Notes under the pieces: model-generated | Seen by the model: the letters and a program-made list of their open reading frames with translations, nothing else | Told to the model about the DNA's origin: nothing | Database searches by the model: none | Position numbers and translations under genes: made by a program | Part shown: piece after piece, positions 35,080-43,101 of the stretch | Position numbering within the stretch: position 1 is the first letter of the stretch | Layout: the number at the start of each line of letters is the position of its first letter | Source: an uncultured Prevotellaceae bacterium | Lineage (GTDB): Bacteria > Bacteroidota > Bacteroidia > Bacteroidales > Bacteroidaceae | Length of the DNA stretch: 64,000 nt | Direction of reading: 5' to 3' | Assembly (NCBI GenBank): GCA_900317635.1 | Contig: ONHN01000004.1 | Location: 21,755-85,754, forward strand

Positions 35080-36420
35080 TTATTCTTCGTTTGCTTCTTC
35101 AGGCGTTGCTTCAGCTTCGGGCTGAGCGGGTGTTTCTTCTTTAGCGGCTGTGGCGGGTGCGAAGTCTTCGTCTTCGAATTCAGCCTTCAACACGCGGATG
35201 AGGTCATCGACGGTTTCTTCTTCGAGGTCGGCTTGCTGTATGAGCACGTTGCGAGGTGCATTCAGCACGTCGCGCGCCGTTTCGTAGCCGATGGCTTTGA
35301 TAGCTTCGATTACCCACGGCTCTACTTCGTCGGTGAATTCGTCGAGGTAGATGTCGTCTTGTTCTTCGTCTTCCTGACGATAAACGTCGATGGTGTAGCC
35401 TGTCAGCATGCAGGCCAGCTTGATGTTCATGCCGCTCTTGCCGATGGCAAGCGAAACTTCTTCGGGGCGCAGATAGACGTTGGCCGACTTGTTCTCTTCG
35501 TTCAGTTCGATGCTTGTTATCTGCGCTGGACTTAATGCACGCTGGATGAAGAGCGAGGGGTTGCTGGTGTATTGAATGACGTCGATATTCTCGTTGTGCA
35601 ACTCGCGCACGATGCTGTGGATGCGGCTACCCTTGACGCCTACACAAGCCCCCACGGGGTCGATGCGCTCGTCGTAGCTCTCAACGGCAATTTTGGCGCG
35701 TTCGCCAGGGATGCGGGCTATGCGCTGCAAGGAGATGAGGCCGTCGGCAATCTCAGGGATTTCGGCTTCAAGCAGGCGGCGCAGGAAGAGTGGGCTGGTG
35801 CGGCTTAGGTATATCTTGGGCTTGCCGTTTTGGTTGTCCACGCGCTCAACGATGGCACGCACCGTTTCGCCTTTATGGAAGAAATCGCGAGGGATTTGTT
35901 GGCTCTTGGGCAGGAAGAGTTCGTTGCCAGCTTCGTCGAGCAGCAGCGTCTCGCTTTTCCACGTTTGGTAAACGTCGCCGGCGATGATTTCGCCCTCTTT
36001 CTCCTTATAATAGTTGTATAGGTTGTCGTGCTCAATTTCGAGGATCTTGCTGGCCAGCGTCTGGCGCAACGTCAGGATGGCACGGCGGCCGAACTTGGCA
36101 AACTCAATGGGCTCGCTCACTTCTTCGCCAATCTCGTAGTCCTCGTCGATTTGCTGCGCTTCGGAGAGGCTGATTTGCTTGTTGTCGTCTTCCACTTCGT
36201 CGTCGGCCACCACTTCGCGGTTGCGGTAGATTTCGCAGTCGCCTTTGTCGGGGTTGACGATGACGTCGAAGTTTTCGTCCGAGCCATAGATCTTGGCTAT
36301 CACGTTGCGGAAACTTTCTTCAAGCACGCCGATGAGCTCGGTGCGCTTGATGTTCTTTGTTTCTTTGAACTCCGCAAAAGTGTCGATGAGGCTTGTTGCC
36401 TCTGCTCTTTTTCTGGGCAT
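35080..36420 (-). CDS. nusA: transcription termination/antitermination factor NusA
   Basis: 446 residues. An N-terminal RNA-polymerase-binding domain (1-130), an S1 domain (GEIIAGDVYQTW to KPKIYLSRTSP), two KH domains (RIDPVGACVGVKGSRIHSIV and VYLRPEEVSLAIGKSGMNIK) and an acidic C-terminal tail (PATAAKEETPAQPEAEA). It modulates pausing, termination and antitermination. Middle gene of the operon, between rimP and infB with short gaps. Confidence 0.97.
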   Translation of the reverse strand: MPRKRAEATSLIDTFAEFKETKNIKRTELIGVLEESFRNVIAKIYGSDENFDVIVNPDKGDCEIYRNREVVADDEVEDDNKQISLSEAQQIDEDYEIGEEVSEPIEFAKFGRRAILTLRQTLASKILEIEHDNLYNYYKEKEGEIIAGDVYQTWKSETLLLDEAGNELFLPKSQQIPRDFFHKGETVRAIVERVDNQNGKPKIYLSRTSPLFLRRLLEAEIPEIADGLISLQRIARIPGERAKIAVESYDERIDPVGACVGVKGSRIHSIVRELHNENIDVIQYTSNPSLFIQRALSPAQITSIELNEENKSANVYLRPEEVSLAIGKSGMNIKLACMLTGYTIDVYRQEDEEQDDIYLDEFTDEVEPWVIEAIKAIGYETARDVLNAPRNVLIQQADLEEETVDDLIRVLKAEFEDEDFAPATAAKEETPAQPEAEATPEEANEE

Positions 36421-36455
36421 AATGTATGTCGTGTGTGTTTGTTTGCAGTGATAAG

Positions 36456-36923
36456 CTATTTAAACTCGATGCGGTAGCGCGTCTCTTTCACGTCGGCAAA
36501 GGCGAGGCGGTAGGGAACTTCTGTGAGCTTGGGCCGCTTCTCGCCTTCTTTCTTCACTTTCTCTTCCACGATGAGCGTGAAGCCTTCTGCATCTGTTGAG
36601 CCCAATGTTCCGTGAAGCTTGCGCCCGTCGCGCATAACGACATCAACGGGGCTGCCTTCGTGAATTTCATACTGACGCAACACTTTGAAAGGCTGGCCCA
36701 GACCCGCGCTGCCAACTTCCAGTTCGAAGTCTTCTTTGTCGCGGTCGAGGCCTTGTTCTATGTGGCGACTTAGCTCCACACAGTCTTCAATCCATACGCC
36801 GTCCTGATGGTCTATCTCAACGGCAATCACGTTGTCATCCGTCACTCGGATGTCCGTAAGGAAATAGTCTTTTCCTTCGAGCCACTGATTGGCCAGCTGC
36901 TCAATAACGCTTTTGTCTATCAT
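36456..36923 (-). CDS. rimP: ribosome maturation factor RimP
   Basis: 155 residues from the ATG at 36923 (MIDKSVIEQLANQWLEGKDY). The RimP N-terminal domain carries GVWIEDCVELSRHIEQGLDR and FELEVGSAGLGQPFKVLRQY; a C-terminal SH3-like domain (HGTLGSTDAEGFTLIVEE) follows. It assists 30S assembly. A longer frame from 36986 is unlikely because it reads through the promoter-proximal leader. It heads the rimP-nusA-infB operon. Confidence 0.93.
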   Translation of the reverse strand: MIDKSVIEQLANQWLEGKDYFLTDIRVTDDNVIAVEIDHQDGVWIEDCVELSRHIEQGLDRDKEDFELEVGSAGLGQPFKVLRQYEIHEGSPVDVVMRDGRKLHGTLGSTDAEGFTLIVEEKVKKEGEKRPKLTEVPYRLAFADVKETRYRIEFK

Positions 36924-36990
36924 TCGCGTAGTTGGGTTGTTAAAAGGAAGTGAGAGACTTGCTCTGTGGCAGCCCCTCACTTTCACGCTG

Positions 36991-37021
36991 CAAAAGTACG
37001 GCTTTTTTATTATTCAAGCAA
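36991..37021 (-). promoter_or_regulatory. promoter of rimP-nusA-infB
   Basis: On the minus strand TTG (37019-37021), 20 bases and TACTTTTG (36991-36998). Confidence 0.65.
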
Positions 37022-37136
37022 CTTTTAGGCTTTTTTTTCGCTGATTTATGCTGAGTTTTTCAGAGTTTTTCGGTTTTGCGACCCTTTGTTTGCAAAAATA
37101 TTGCTTTGTGTTGCGCTCTTTGTGCAATCTTTTGCC

Positions 37137-37144
37137 TACCTTTG
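37137..37144 (+). promoter_or_regulatory. promoter -7 element of tRNA-Leu
   Basis: TACCTTTG, 31 bases upstream of the tRNA, matches TAnnTTTG. Confidence 0.6.
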
Positions 37145-37175
37145 CAGCCGTTAAAGAAAACCATTGCCATGCTTT

Positions 37176-37260
37176 GCCCGGATGGTGGAATGGTAGACAC
37201 GAAAGACTTAAAATCTTTTGGCCAGTAATGGCTGTGCGGGTTCGAGTCCCGCTCCGGGCA
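37176..37260 (+). tRNA. tRNA-Leu (anticodon TAA)
   Basis: An 85-nt class II tRNA: acceptor GCCCGGA/TCCGGGC, anticodon stem AAAGA/TCTTT with loop CTTAAAA, a long variable arm (TGGCCAGTAATGGCTGT) and a normal T arm GCGGG-TTCGAGT-CCCGC. CCA is not encoded; a terminator begins at the next base. Confidence 0.97.
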
Positions 37261-37317
37261 CGTGCGCCGTGCATTCTCCTGCGTTAATATTAAGGAGATG
37301 GGCGGCGCACGTTTTTT
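37261..37317 (+). terminator. terminator of tRNA-Leu
   Basis: CGTGCGCCG pairs with CGGCGCACG with an inner CTCCT/AGGAG helix and a T run after it. The stem starts directly at the tRNA 3' end. Confidence 0.88.
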
Positions 37318-37331
37318 GTGTGGAGATATGA

Positions 37332-37372
37332 AAAGAGGGGAATGGGCGCGGGTGCGCTTCATTCCCCTCTTT
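37332..37372 (-). terminator. terminator of the ECF sigma operon
   Basis: AAAGAGGGGAATG / CATTCCCCTCTTT is a 13-bp stem with TTTTC on the minus side. It lies about 110 bases beyond the DUF4252 stop. Confidence 0.8.
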
Positions 37373-37481
37373 CGGGGCGGTTTCCGCTGAAACCGTGCCG
37401 CAGTGGGCGGCGGGCGTGTGTGTTTTAATAAGCAGTGATCGTTTCACTTAATCCCGTCGGAGTGAGCGGGCCAGTGGGGCG

Positions 37482-37970
37482 TTATCTTTTTGTTTCGTTG
37501 TCAGATGAAAGTTGCTTAACAAAGTTCTCGTCCATGGTGCCTGTCAGGTCAACGATGGTGAGCGTGCCGCCTGCGTTGGTTAGCAGGATGAGTTCTACAA
37601 TCGACTTTCCTCGGCGGCGGACGTAGAGCTGCTTGCCGTCGTACTTGTCGAAAGGCTTGTAGCGGCCGGCGTTGTTGCGCACCAGTGTGAGTGCTTTGTT
37701 ATACAAGTCGTCGGCTTCGGCTTGGTTTTTGCAAGTAACGATGCGGCAACTTTTCAGCGAGCGGATGATTTTGCGTGTGTCTTTGTCTGCTTTGTCAGCG
37801 TCAAGCTGCATCACCTTTTCCATCATCGTCGGGCTCACCGTGGCGCAGCTGAGTGCCGAATTCTCTGCATGGCGCGCCATGAAGATGGAAGCAAAGTCTT
37901 GTTGACTTTGTGCGCTGCAGAGCAAGGGTAAACACAAGGTGAGTAAGGTATAGAGCAAACGGTGCTTCAT
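37482..37970 (-). CDS. DUF4252 protein (ECF sigma operon)
   Basis: A 162-residue exported protein with a signal peptide (MKHRLLYTLLTLCLPLLCSAQ) and a DUF4252 domain (KIIRSLKSCRIVTCKNQAEADDLY to SIVELILLTNAGGTLTIVDLTGTM). The DUF4252 family is largely Bacteroidetes-specific and of unknown function. Third gene of the operon: its start overlaps the preceding stop by 4 bp (ATGA), so it is probably translationally coupled. In this setting it may be an envelope sensor or a regulated effector. Confidence 0.85.
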   Translation of the reverse strand: MKHRLLYTLLTLCLPLLCSAQSQQDFASIFMARHAENSALSCATVSPTMMEKVMQLDADKADKDTRKIIRSLKSCRIVTCKNQAEADDLYNKALTLVRNNAGRYKPFDKYDGKQLYVRRRGKSIVELILLTNAGGTLTIVDLTGTMDENFVKQLSSDNETKR

Positions 37971-38479
37971 CGGTTGGTCGTGTCGGTTTTGGCAGCGGCG
38001 TGGGCTGTGTCGGCCACGGCCGTCTTTTGGAACATCTCCAAGCCGTCTTCTATGACGGTGTAGGCCTGCTGCGGTGTTTCGTAGGTGTCGGCGTAGCTGG
38101 CCGGGTTGTAGTCCCAGCCTTCGGCCGAATGGCTGAACGAGCGGCTCGCGCCCAGTCCTATGAGTACTACAATAGAAACGCTGGCGGCTGCCTGGAAGAA
38201 GGGGCGTAGGCGGCTTGTCTTCGTGGGGCGCAGTGCTACGACGCGCTTTGGTTCGGCGGCTGTCGCGGCGGTCAACTTTTCCAGTATGCGAGCGTCGAAG
38301 TTGGTCGATACCTTTTCTTCGGCTGCCGATGCTTCGTAGCGGAACAACTCCTGGTAACGGGCGAGGTGCTCCGGCACTTCGTCCTGGCTAAAGAACGCGC
38401 GCAGTATCTGCTCTTCCTGGCGCGAAGTCTCCGCGTCCCAGTAGCGTTCTATGAGTTGTTCGATATATTTATAGTCCAT
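37967..38479 (-). CDS. membrane protein of the ECF sigma operon (possible anti-sigma factor)
   Basis: 170 residues. An N-terminal cytoplasmic part (DYKYIEQLIERYWDAETSRQEE) precedes a single hydrophobic span (FFQAAASVSIVVLIGLGAS, about 112-130) and a periplasmic tail. The N-terminal segment resembles the helical region of anti-sigma-like proteins in Bacteroides. The gene overlaps the sigma gene by 11 bp and the DUF4252 gene by 4 bp. The anti-sigma role rests on context and topology. Confidence 0.7.
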   Translation of the reverse strand: MDYKYIEQLIERYWDAETSRQEEQILRAFFSQDEVPEHLARYQELFRYEASAAEEKVSTNFDARILEKLTAATAAEPKRVVALRPTKTSRLRPFFQAAASVSIVVLIGLGASRSFSHSAEGWDYNPASYADTYETPQQAYTVIEDGLEMFQKTAVADTAHAAAKTDTTNR

Positions 38480-38981
38480 AGTTGTCGATAGCTTCGTATT
38501 GTTTCCTGACGGCCTGTCTTGCGCGGTGAATGATGACTTTCACGTTGGCCTCGGTCGTCTGCATGATGTCGGCCACTTCGCGGTAGCTCTTCTCTTCGAT
38601 GTCGCAGAGCTGTAGCGCGGTGCGCTGGCGTTCGGGTAGGCTGTCGAAAATTTGTTTTACTCTCTCTCGTCTCTCGTCGGCTTCCAGTTGTTGGTGCGGC
38701 GTAAGTGCTCGGTCTTCGGTGTCGATTTCCTGCGTTTCTAACGAGAGATTTCGCGTTTCTTTCCTTTCAAGCCTGTCCAGCGACAGATTGCGGCAGGCCG
38801 TTAGGCAGAAAGCCTCAATGTTTTCTACTTTGCTCAGGCTCTCGCGGCGGAGCCAGACTTTCAAGAGCGTGTCTTGTACTATGTCCTCGGCTTCGTCGCG
38901 GCTGCTTAATATGCGAAGGGCTAAGCGGAAGAGCTTGTCCTTCAGCGGCAGTAGGTCGTGGCGGAAGTCGATGTTTTGCAT
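38469..38981 (-). CDS. ECF-type RNA polymerase sigma factor
   Basis: 170 residues. Region 2 (DKLFRLALRILSSRDEAEDIVQDTLLKVWLRR) and region 4 (RQRTALQLCDIEEKSYREVADIMQTTEANVKVIIHRARQAVRKQY) are both clear, with no region 3, as in ECF sigma factors. It leads a three-gene operon with a membrane protein and DUF4252. The regulon is unknown and is probably envelope-related. Confidence 0.93.
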   Translation of the reverse strand: MQNIDFRHDLLPLKDKLFRLALRILSSRDEAEDIVQDTLLKVWLRRESLSKVENIEAFCLTACRNLSLDRLERKETRNLSLETQEIDTEDRALTPHQQLEADERRERVKQIFDSLPERQRTALQLCDIEEKSYREVADIMQTTEANVKVIIHRARQAVRKQYEAIDNYGL

Positions 38982-39039
38982 AGCTCTCTGTTATGAATGA
39001 CGGACGAAGTGAGCGAAAGTTACACTTGTTATGAAAAAA

Positions 39040-40248
39040 TTATTCTTCTTCCGTTTTCGTGCAACGGAAGAGGCGTTTCGCGCCACTGGCGATAGTGGTT
39101 GCAAACCAATACTCGCTGCCTCCCTCGCTCATTCTGAGTTGTTGGCGCAGGGTGGCTGTAGATTGCGGAAAACCGCGCGTGGTCAAGTGGGCTTGGTGCA
39201 CGGCGTGGCAGCCAGCTTTGCGAAGCTCTCCTTTCGACACGCCGCAGTGGCCGACGATGCGAAAGGTGCGGCCTGGAAAATCGCTCACACAGGCGGCGGA
39301 GGCGTAGAGGTGGGTGTTGGGGTGGAGTTTCATGAGGCCTAAACGCGTGGCAGGGAGCTTCAGCGCGCTGGCCTTCAAGAGGGCGGGAGAGGGGTCGTAG
39401 AGGTAGCGTATCTCCTCGAGCATTCTTTCTTCAAGGTACGCTGGTTTGCAATTGGCTTCTTCTTCGGGCGTGAAGCGAAATGGGCGGAAGTTGCTGTCGG
39501 CAGCGGTGATGCTTATGGAAAGGGGCTGTGCCTCATGGGAAAGAATAAGGAGGAGGTCTTTACACTCTCCTTTTTCTGCCACGACGTGCACGTCGCTCAC
39601 GCAATGCAAACTCTTGCACGCCGCAGCAATGTCGAGCATGGGCGAGAGTTTTAGCATCGTGAAGCGTGCTTTCTCTTTTAATAAGGGTAATAGGCTGAGG
39701 ACGTTGGGCTCGCAGTTGTTTAAGGCCGCCATCTTTCGACCGCTCGTGTCGCGTCGGGCGGGGTCGAGGAAGATAAGGTCGATTTTCTCCTTGATGCCTT
39801 CGAGGTAGTTTTTGGCGTTTCCAACGAAGAAATGGGCGTTGTCAAGGCCAAGTAGCGTGAGGTTGTGGGCTACGATGTCGGTGAGTCCAGCTTGCCGCTC
39901 TACGTAGGCGGCATTTTCGAAGTGGCGGGCTATGTAGTAGAAGTCAACCCCGAAGCCGCCCGTCAGGTCGATAAACGTTCTTTTTCCTGTAGGTAAGTCG
40001 GCTGCTACGCGGGCTTTGTATTCAGCTGCCACTTGCCCGCTGCATTGTTCCGCCGATAGGCGCGGGGGATACAGTAATTCCTCTTCCTCTGTCCACGCAG
40101 GCAGTTTGTGGCGCAGGCGCTGCCAGCCCTCAATTTGTTGCAGGATGAAGTTTCGGTCGGGATGGCTTGCTATTTCTAAGGCCACGCGCGCTACGTCTTC
40201 GTTGCGGTAGTGCCTGATGATTTCGGCGGTTGTGAGGGGCGTGGCCAT
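39040..40248 (-). CDS. THUMP-like domain SAM-dependent methyltransferase
   Basis: 402 residues. A Rossmann methyltransferase core holds the SAM-binding loop FIDLTGGFGVDFYYIA (about 91-106) and the motif DLIFLDPARRD (about 156-166), with a C-terminal THUMP-like domain (HLYASAACVSDFPGRTFRIV). The family is predicted to modify RNA, perhaps tRNA, but the target is not known. It stands 19 bp upstream of the M15 peptidase gene on the same strand. Confidence 0.85.
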   Translation of the reverse strand: MATPLTTAEIIRHYRNEDVARVALEIASHPDRNFILQQIEGWQRLRHKLPAWTEEEELLYPPRLSAEQCSGQVAAEYKARVAADLPTGKRTFIDLTGGFGVDFYYIARHFENAAYVERQAGLTDIVAHNLTLLGLDNAHFFVGNAKNYLEGIKEKIDLIFLDPARRDTSGRKMAALNNCEPNVLSLLPLLKEKARFTMLKLSPMLDIAAACKSLHCVSDVHVVAEKGECKDLLLILSHEAQPLSISITAADSNFRPFRFTPEEEANCKPAYLEERMLEEIRYLYDPSPALLKASALKLPATRLGLMKLHPNTHLYASAACVSDFPGRTFRIVGHCGVSKGELRKAGCHAVHQAHLTTRGFPQSTATLRQQLRMSEGGSEYWFATTIASGAKRLFRCTKTEEE

Positions 40249-40267
40249 GATGGGTGCGATGGTGGAG

Positions 40268-40939
40268 TTAAGGTATCTTTTTGAAGTTAGCTTTGGCTTC
40301 GGAGATGGTGCGGAAGTTGAAGTGCCACCATTGTGTGCGCAGGGGTTTAAAGCCGCCGATGGCCATGACGCGTCGCAGGAGTTGTCGGTTGGCCACTTGT
40401 TCCTGCGTCAGCTTTCCCTCGGCGAGGGCTGTTTCTTCGTGTCCCTGGCCTGAGAGTTCGCATAGTGCGCCGTGGCGCGTTCCCATGGAAAGCGTATCGC
40501 CGTTCTCTTTGCAAAGCGTCACGTCGACGGCCAGGCCGTAGTTGTGTTGATCGCCGCCAAATTTCGGGTCGTTGATGTAGATATTGGTGTTTTTTCCCTT
40601 CACGAGGTTGTGAAGTTGTTGCTGCGTGCTGATGGGTCGTGCCGCGTCGTAAATAAGTAGCGTGAGGTCTGGGCGCAAGCGTTTCAGGGCTGCCTGCGAT
40701 TTTCGCAAGGCGAGTGCTGCTTGCGGGTGCAAATAAGCGTCGTGCAGGTCGGCGTAAAGCACGCGCCCCGCCACGTTGTCGGCCTGGCTGAAACAAAGAT
40801 TCACGCGAATGCTGGGGTCGATGTCTTTTAGGGGAACCATGCCAGCAGCTTCAAGGCGGCTTGGGAGCGACTCTTTTGTTTGCGAAAACAGCAGCGCGGG
40901 ACAGAGGGCGAAAAGCAGGAGCAGGTATTTCTTTTTCAT
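40268..40939 (-). CDS. M15 (VanX/DdpX-like) D-Ala-D-Ala dipeptidase-like protein with altered catalytic residue
   Basis: 223 residues with a signal peptide (MKKKYLLLLFALCPALLFSQ). The VanX-family zinc site is visible as GGDQHNYGLAVDVTL (H132, D139) and QWWHFNF (H206). YDAARP (98-102) is also conserved. In VanX the residue before WWH is the catalytic glutamate; here codon CAA gives Gln203. The protein may therefore be inactive or altered. It would act on D-Ala-D-Ala dipeptide or peptidoglycan peptides in the periplasm. Confidence 0.82.
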   Translation of the reverse strand: MKKKYLLLLFALCPALLFSQTKESLPSRLEAAGMVPLKDIDPSIRVNLCFSQADNVAGRVLYADLHDAYLHPQAALALRKSQAALKRLRPDLTLLIYDAARPISTQQQLHNLVKGKNTNIYINDPKFGGDQHNYGLAVDVTLCKENGDTLSMGTRHGALCELSGQGHEETALAEGKLTQEQVANRQLLRRVMAIGGFKPLRTQWWHFNFRTISEAKANFKKIP

Positions 40940-41142
40940 AAAAAGGCTTTTAAGAATTTTACGGAGAGCAAAGATACAACAAAAATCCCTTTTTCGGGCA
41001 TTTTGTTAAGGCTTTTTAGGATTGTTCACGCTTTTTAGCGTTATTGCGGCGGCGGTTTGTGGGTCTTGTGATGAGGCTTTTATTCTTCGTGTGGGGCGCA
41101 GCAAGTTTTGCTGCTGGCTTTCTAAGTTGTAGTCGCGAGCCA

Positions 41143-41240
41143 CGAAGTTATAAATCTCGGCGGGAAATGTACATTTCCCGCCGAGAGTTTATATATTTCC
41201 CGCCGAGAAATGTACATTTCTCGGCGGGATTTATAACTTC
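41143..41240. repeat. nested palindromic element, copy 2
   Basis: The same element as at 25749. The left end (41143-41163) carries the CGAAGTTATAAATCTCGGCGG arm. The right end is GGCGGGATTTATAACTTC, so the outer GAAGTTATAAAT arms are inverted while the inner CTCGGCGG block has the opposite orientation from copy 1. The inside holds TTTCCCGCCGAGA units spaced by ATGTACA/ATATA. The rest of the gap from 40940 to 41453 shows nothing beyond this and the hairpin below. Confidence 0.8.
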
Positions 41241-41391
41241 AGCGGTTTGTGCGAATTCTTTGTGGCTTGTTGGCAGTGATTGCAGGCTTTTCAGGAAAAC
41301 GTCTGGGCTTTATGTTCAGCGGCTGTGTTTGAGGATTTTGAGCGGGTAGCGGGTTGTGAGAAACGCTACGCGTTTTGGGGCTATGACGTAA

Positions 41392-41424
41392 AACCCCTCC
41401 ATTTCCGTTGTGGAAAGGAGGGGC
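41392..41424 (-). terminator. terminator of the ferredoxin gene
   Basis: CCCCTCCATTTCC / GGAAAGGAGGGG (one bulge) lies 30 bases 3' of the ferredoxin stop. Confidence 0.8.
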
Positions 41425-41453
41425 GTTTTGTTTGGTTGTTGCTTCGCTGTTGC

Positions 41454-41624
41454 TTATTCGGCAGGAGCGATGGCGCCGGAGGGGCACACGTCTGCGCAGG
41501 TGCCGCAGTCGATGCAAGTGTCGGCGTTGATGGAGTAGATGTCACCCTCGGAAATGGACTGCGTGGGGCATTCGTCAATACACGTGCCGCAAGCTACGCA
41601 GTTGTCGCTAATAACGTAAGCCAT
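41454..41624 (-). CDS. 2x[4Fe-4S] ferredoxin (56 aa)
   Basis: An ATG at 41624 (start of MAYVISDNCVACGTCIDECP) gives 56 residues. Two CxxCxxCxxxCP cluster-binding motifs are seen: CVACGTCIDECP and CIDCGTCADVCP. It carries electrons in redox reactions, perhaps with pyruvate:ferredoxin oxidoreductase, and is typical of anaerobes. It is a single gene with its own hairpin terminator. Confidence 0.95.
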   Translation of the reverse strand: MAYVISDNCVACGTCIDECPTQSISEGDIYSINADTCIDCGTCADVCPSGAIAPAE

Positions 41625-41719
41625 AGTTTCTCAAGTTAAAATTGTTATGTTATGTATGTCTGTTCGTAGCGCAAAGATAGCGGAAAGAATTCGCACGGCC
41701 AAATGATGCGCTTGTTTTT

Positions 41720-42634
41720 TTATTCTCCGCTATTTTCTGCGGGCATTTCTTCGGCGGGTCCGCGGCTATGTTTCCATCTTTTGTGGCTCCAGAGCCATAT
41801 TTCTGGTTGTCGGCGTATGGCGGCTTCGAGGCGCCGCATATATTCGTTGGTTATTTCCCAGTCGGAATGCTCGGCGGGGTTGGTGGTCATCAGTTGTAGC
41901 TCGCATTCGTAGTGGCCGCGGCTGACGCGTTTGACGTCAGCGAAATAGACGGGTGCGTTGAGCTTTTTAGCAATGCGTTCGCCGCCAGTGAAGACGGGTG
42001 TGTCTTGGTGGAGGAAGGCGATGCGGTCGTGTATGTTTTGCGGTCGTGGGCTTTGGTCGGCAATGAAGCCGATGATGGCTTTCGTGCCTTCGCGTCGGAA
42101 GGTGAGGATGCGGCGCAGGGCCTCGTTCTTAGGGATGTTTTCGCCGCCGAAGCGTGAGCGCAGTCGCATAAAGACGCTTTCGAAGGCTTCGTTGTTGAGT
42201 GGGCGGTAGAGCTGTGAGCAATGCACGTCGGGTGCTACCCATAGGGGCATGGACGAAATCCATTCCCAGTTGCCGTAATGTCCGAGGAAGAGGATGACGG
42301 TGTCGTTGTTGCGGGCAGCTTCGGAAATGGCTTCGCCCCCCGTTATCTTCATGCGCTTGCGCATTTCTTCGGGCGAGAAGGAGAGTAGCATGCAGGTCTC
42401 TACGATGTAGTCGCAGAAGAAATGGTAGAACCCTCGTTCGATGCGCTTGATTTCTTTCGCCGATTTCTCGGGGAAGCTGGCCGTCAGGTTGCGGCGCACT
42501 ACGCGGCGCCGATAGCGCACCACGTGGTAAACCAACGGGAAGAGTGCATCGGAGACGGCGTAGTGGAACCACGCCGGCAGGTGCGACGAGAGGACGAAGA
42601 AGTATTCAACGAGGCGTTTTATTGCTTTCTTCAT
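41720..42634 (-). CDS. lysophospholipid acyltransferase family (LpxL/HtrB-like) lipid A acyltransferase
   Basis: 304 residues with an N-terminal membrane segment and the catalytic H-x4-E motif FLGHYGNWEW (H119, E124). Adds a secondary acyl chain to lipid A precursor in the inner membrane. It overlaps folK by 29 bp. The specific acyl chain cannot be deduced. Confidence 0.9.
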   Translation of the reverse strand: MKKAIKRLVEYFFVLSSHLPAWFHYAVSDALFPLVYHVVRYRRRVVRRNLTASFPEKSAKEIKRIERGFYHFFCDYIVETCMLLSFSPEEMRKRMKITGGEAISEAARNNDTVILFLGHYGNWEWISSMPLWVAPDVHCSQLYRPLNNEAFESVFMRLRSRFGGENIPKNEALRRILTFRREGTKAIIGFIADQSPRPQNIHDRIAFLHQDTPVFTGGERIAKKLNAPVYFADVKRVSRGHYECELQLMTTNPAEHSDWEITNEYMRRLEAAIRRQPEIWLWSHKRWKHSRGPAEEMPAENSGE

Positions 42635-43091
42635 TGCTGGTTTCGAGAAGTTTTAACCACGCCTCGACCGTGCGCCCACCAACGATGAGCATTGGTGCTA
42701 TGTCGGCCAGAGGCTTTAGGACGAAACGGCGGCTGGTGAGGCCTGGATGCGGCAGGACGAGTTCGGGCGTATGGAGCGTGAGGCCCTCGTAGAGGAGTAG
42801 GTCGATGTCGATAGTTCGGTCTTGGTACACACCGCCTTGGCTCTTATGCTTTCGGCCCAGTGTCCGCTCAATGGTTTGTGTTAGGCGAAGAATGGTTTCG
42901 GGCGGTAGCGTGGTTTCTATGGCCGCTGCGGCGTTGAGGAAGAGGTTGTTCGAGCGGAAGCCTTGCGGCTCTGTCTCGTAGAATTTGGAGCAGGCCTTCA
43001 TCTCTCCCACGCTTTCGCCCAGTGCTTGCAGGGCGCGCCGCAAGTTTTCTTCGCGCTGACCGATGTTGCTGCCAAGACCTACGTAGAGCAT
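42606..43091 (-). CDS. folK: 7,8-dihydro-6-hydroxymethylpterin pyrophosphokinase
   Basis: 161 residues with the HPPK signatures GLGSNIGQREENL and YQDRTIDIDLLLY. It makes 6-hydroxymethyl-dihydropterin diphosphate in the folate pathway. It follows queA by 10 bp and overlaps the lipid A acyltransferase start by 29 bp. Confidence 0.96.
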   Translation of the reverse strand: MLYVGLGSNIGQREENLRRALQALGESVGEMKACSKFYETEPQGFRSNNLFLNAAAAIETTLPPETILRLTQTIERTLGRKHKSQGGVYQDRTIDIDLLLYEGLTLHTPELVLPHPGLTSRRFVLKPLADIAPMLIVGGRTVEAWLKLLETSNEESNKTPR

Positions 43092-43101
43092 TGCGGAGGT
43101 G

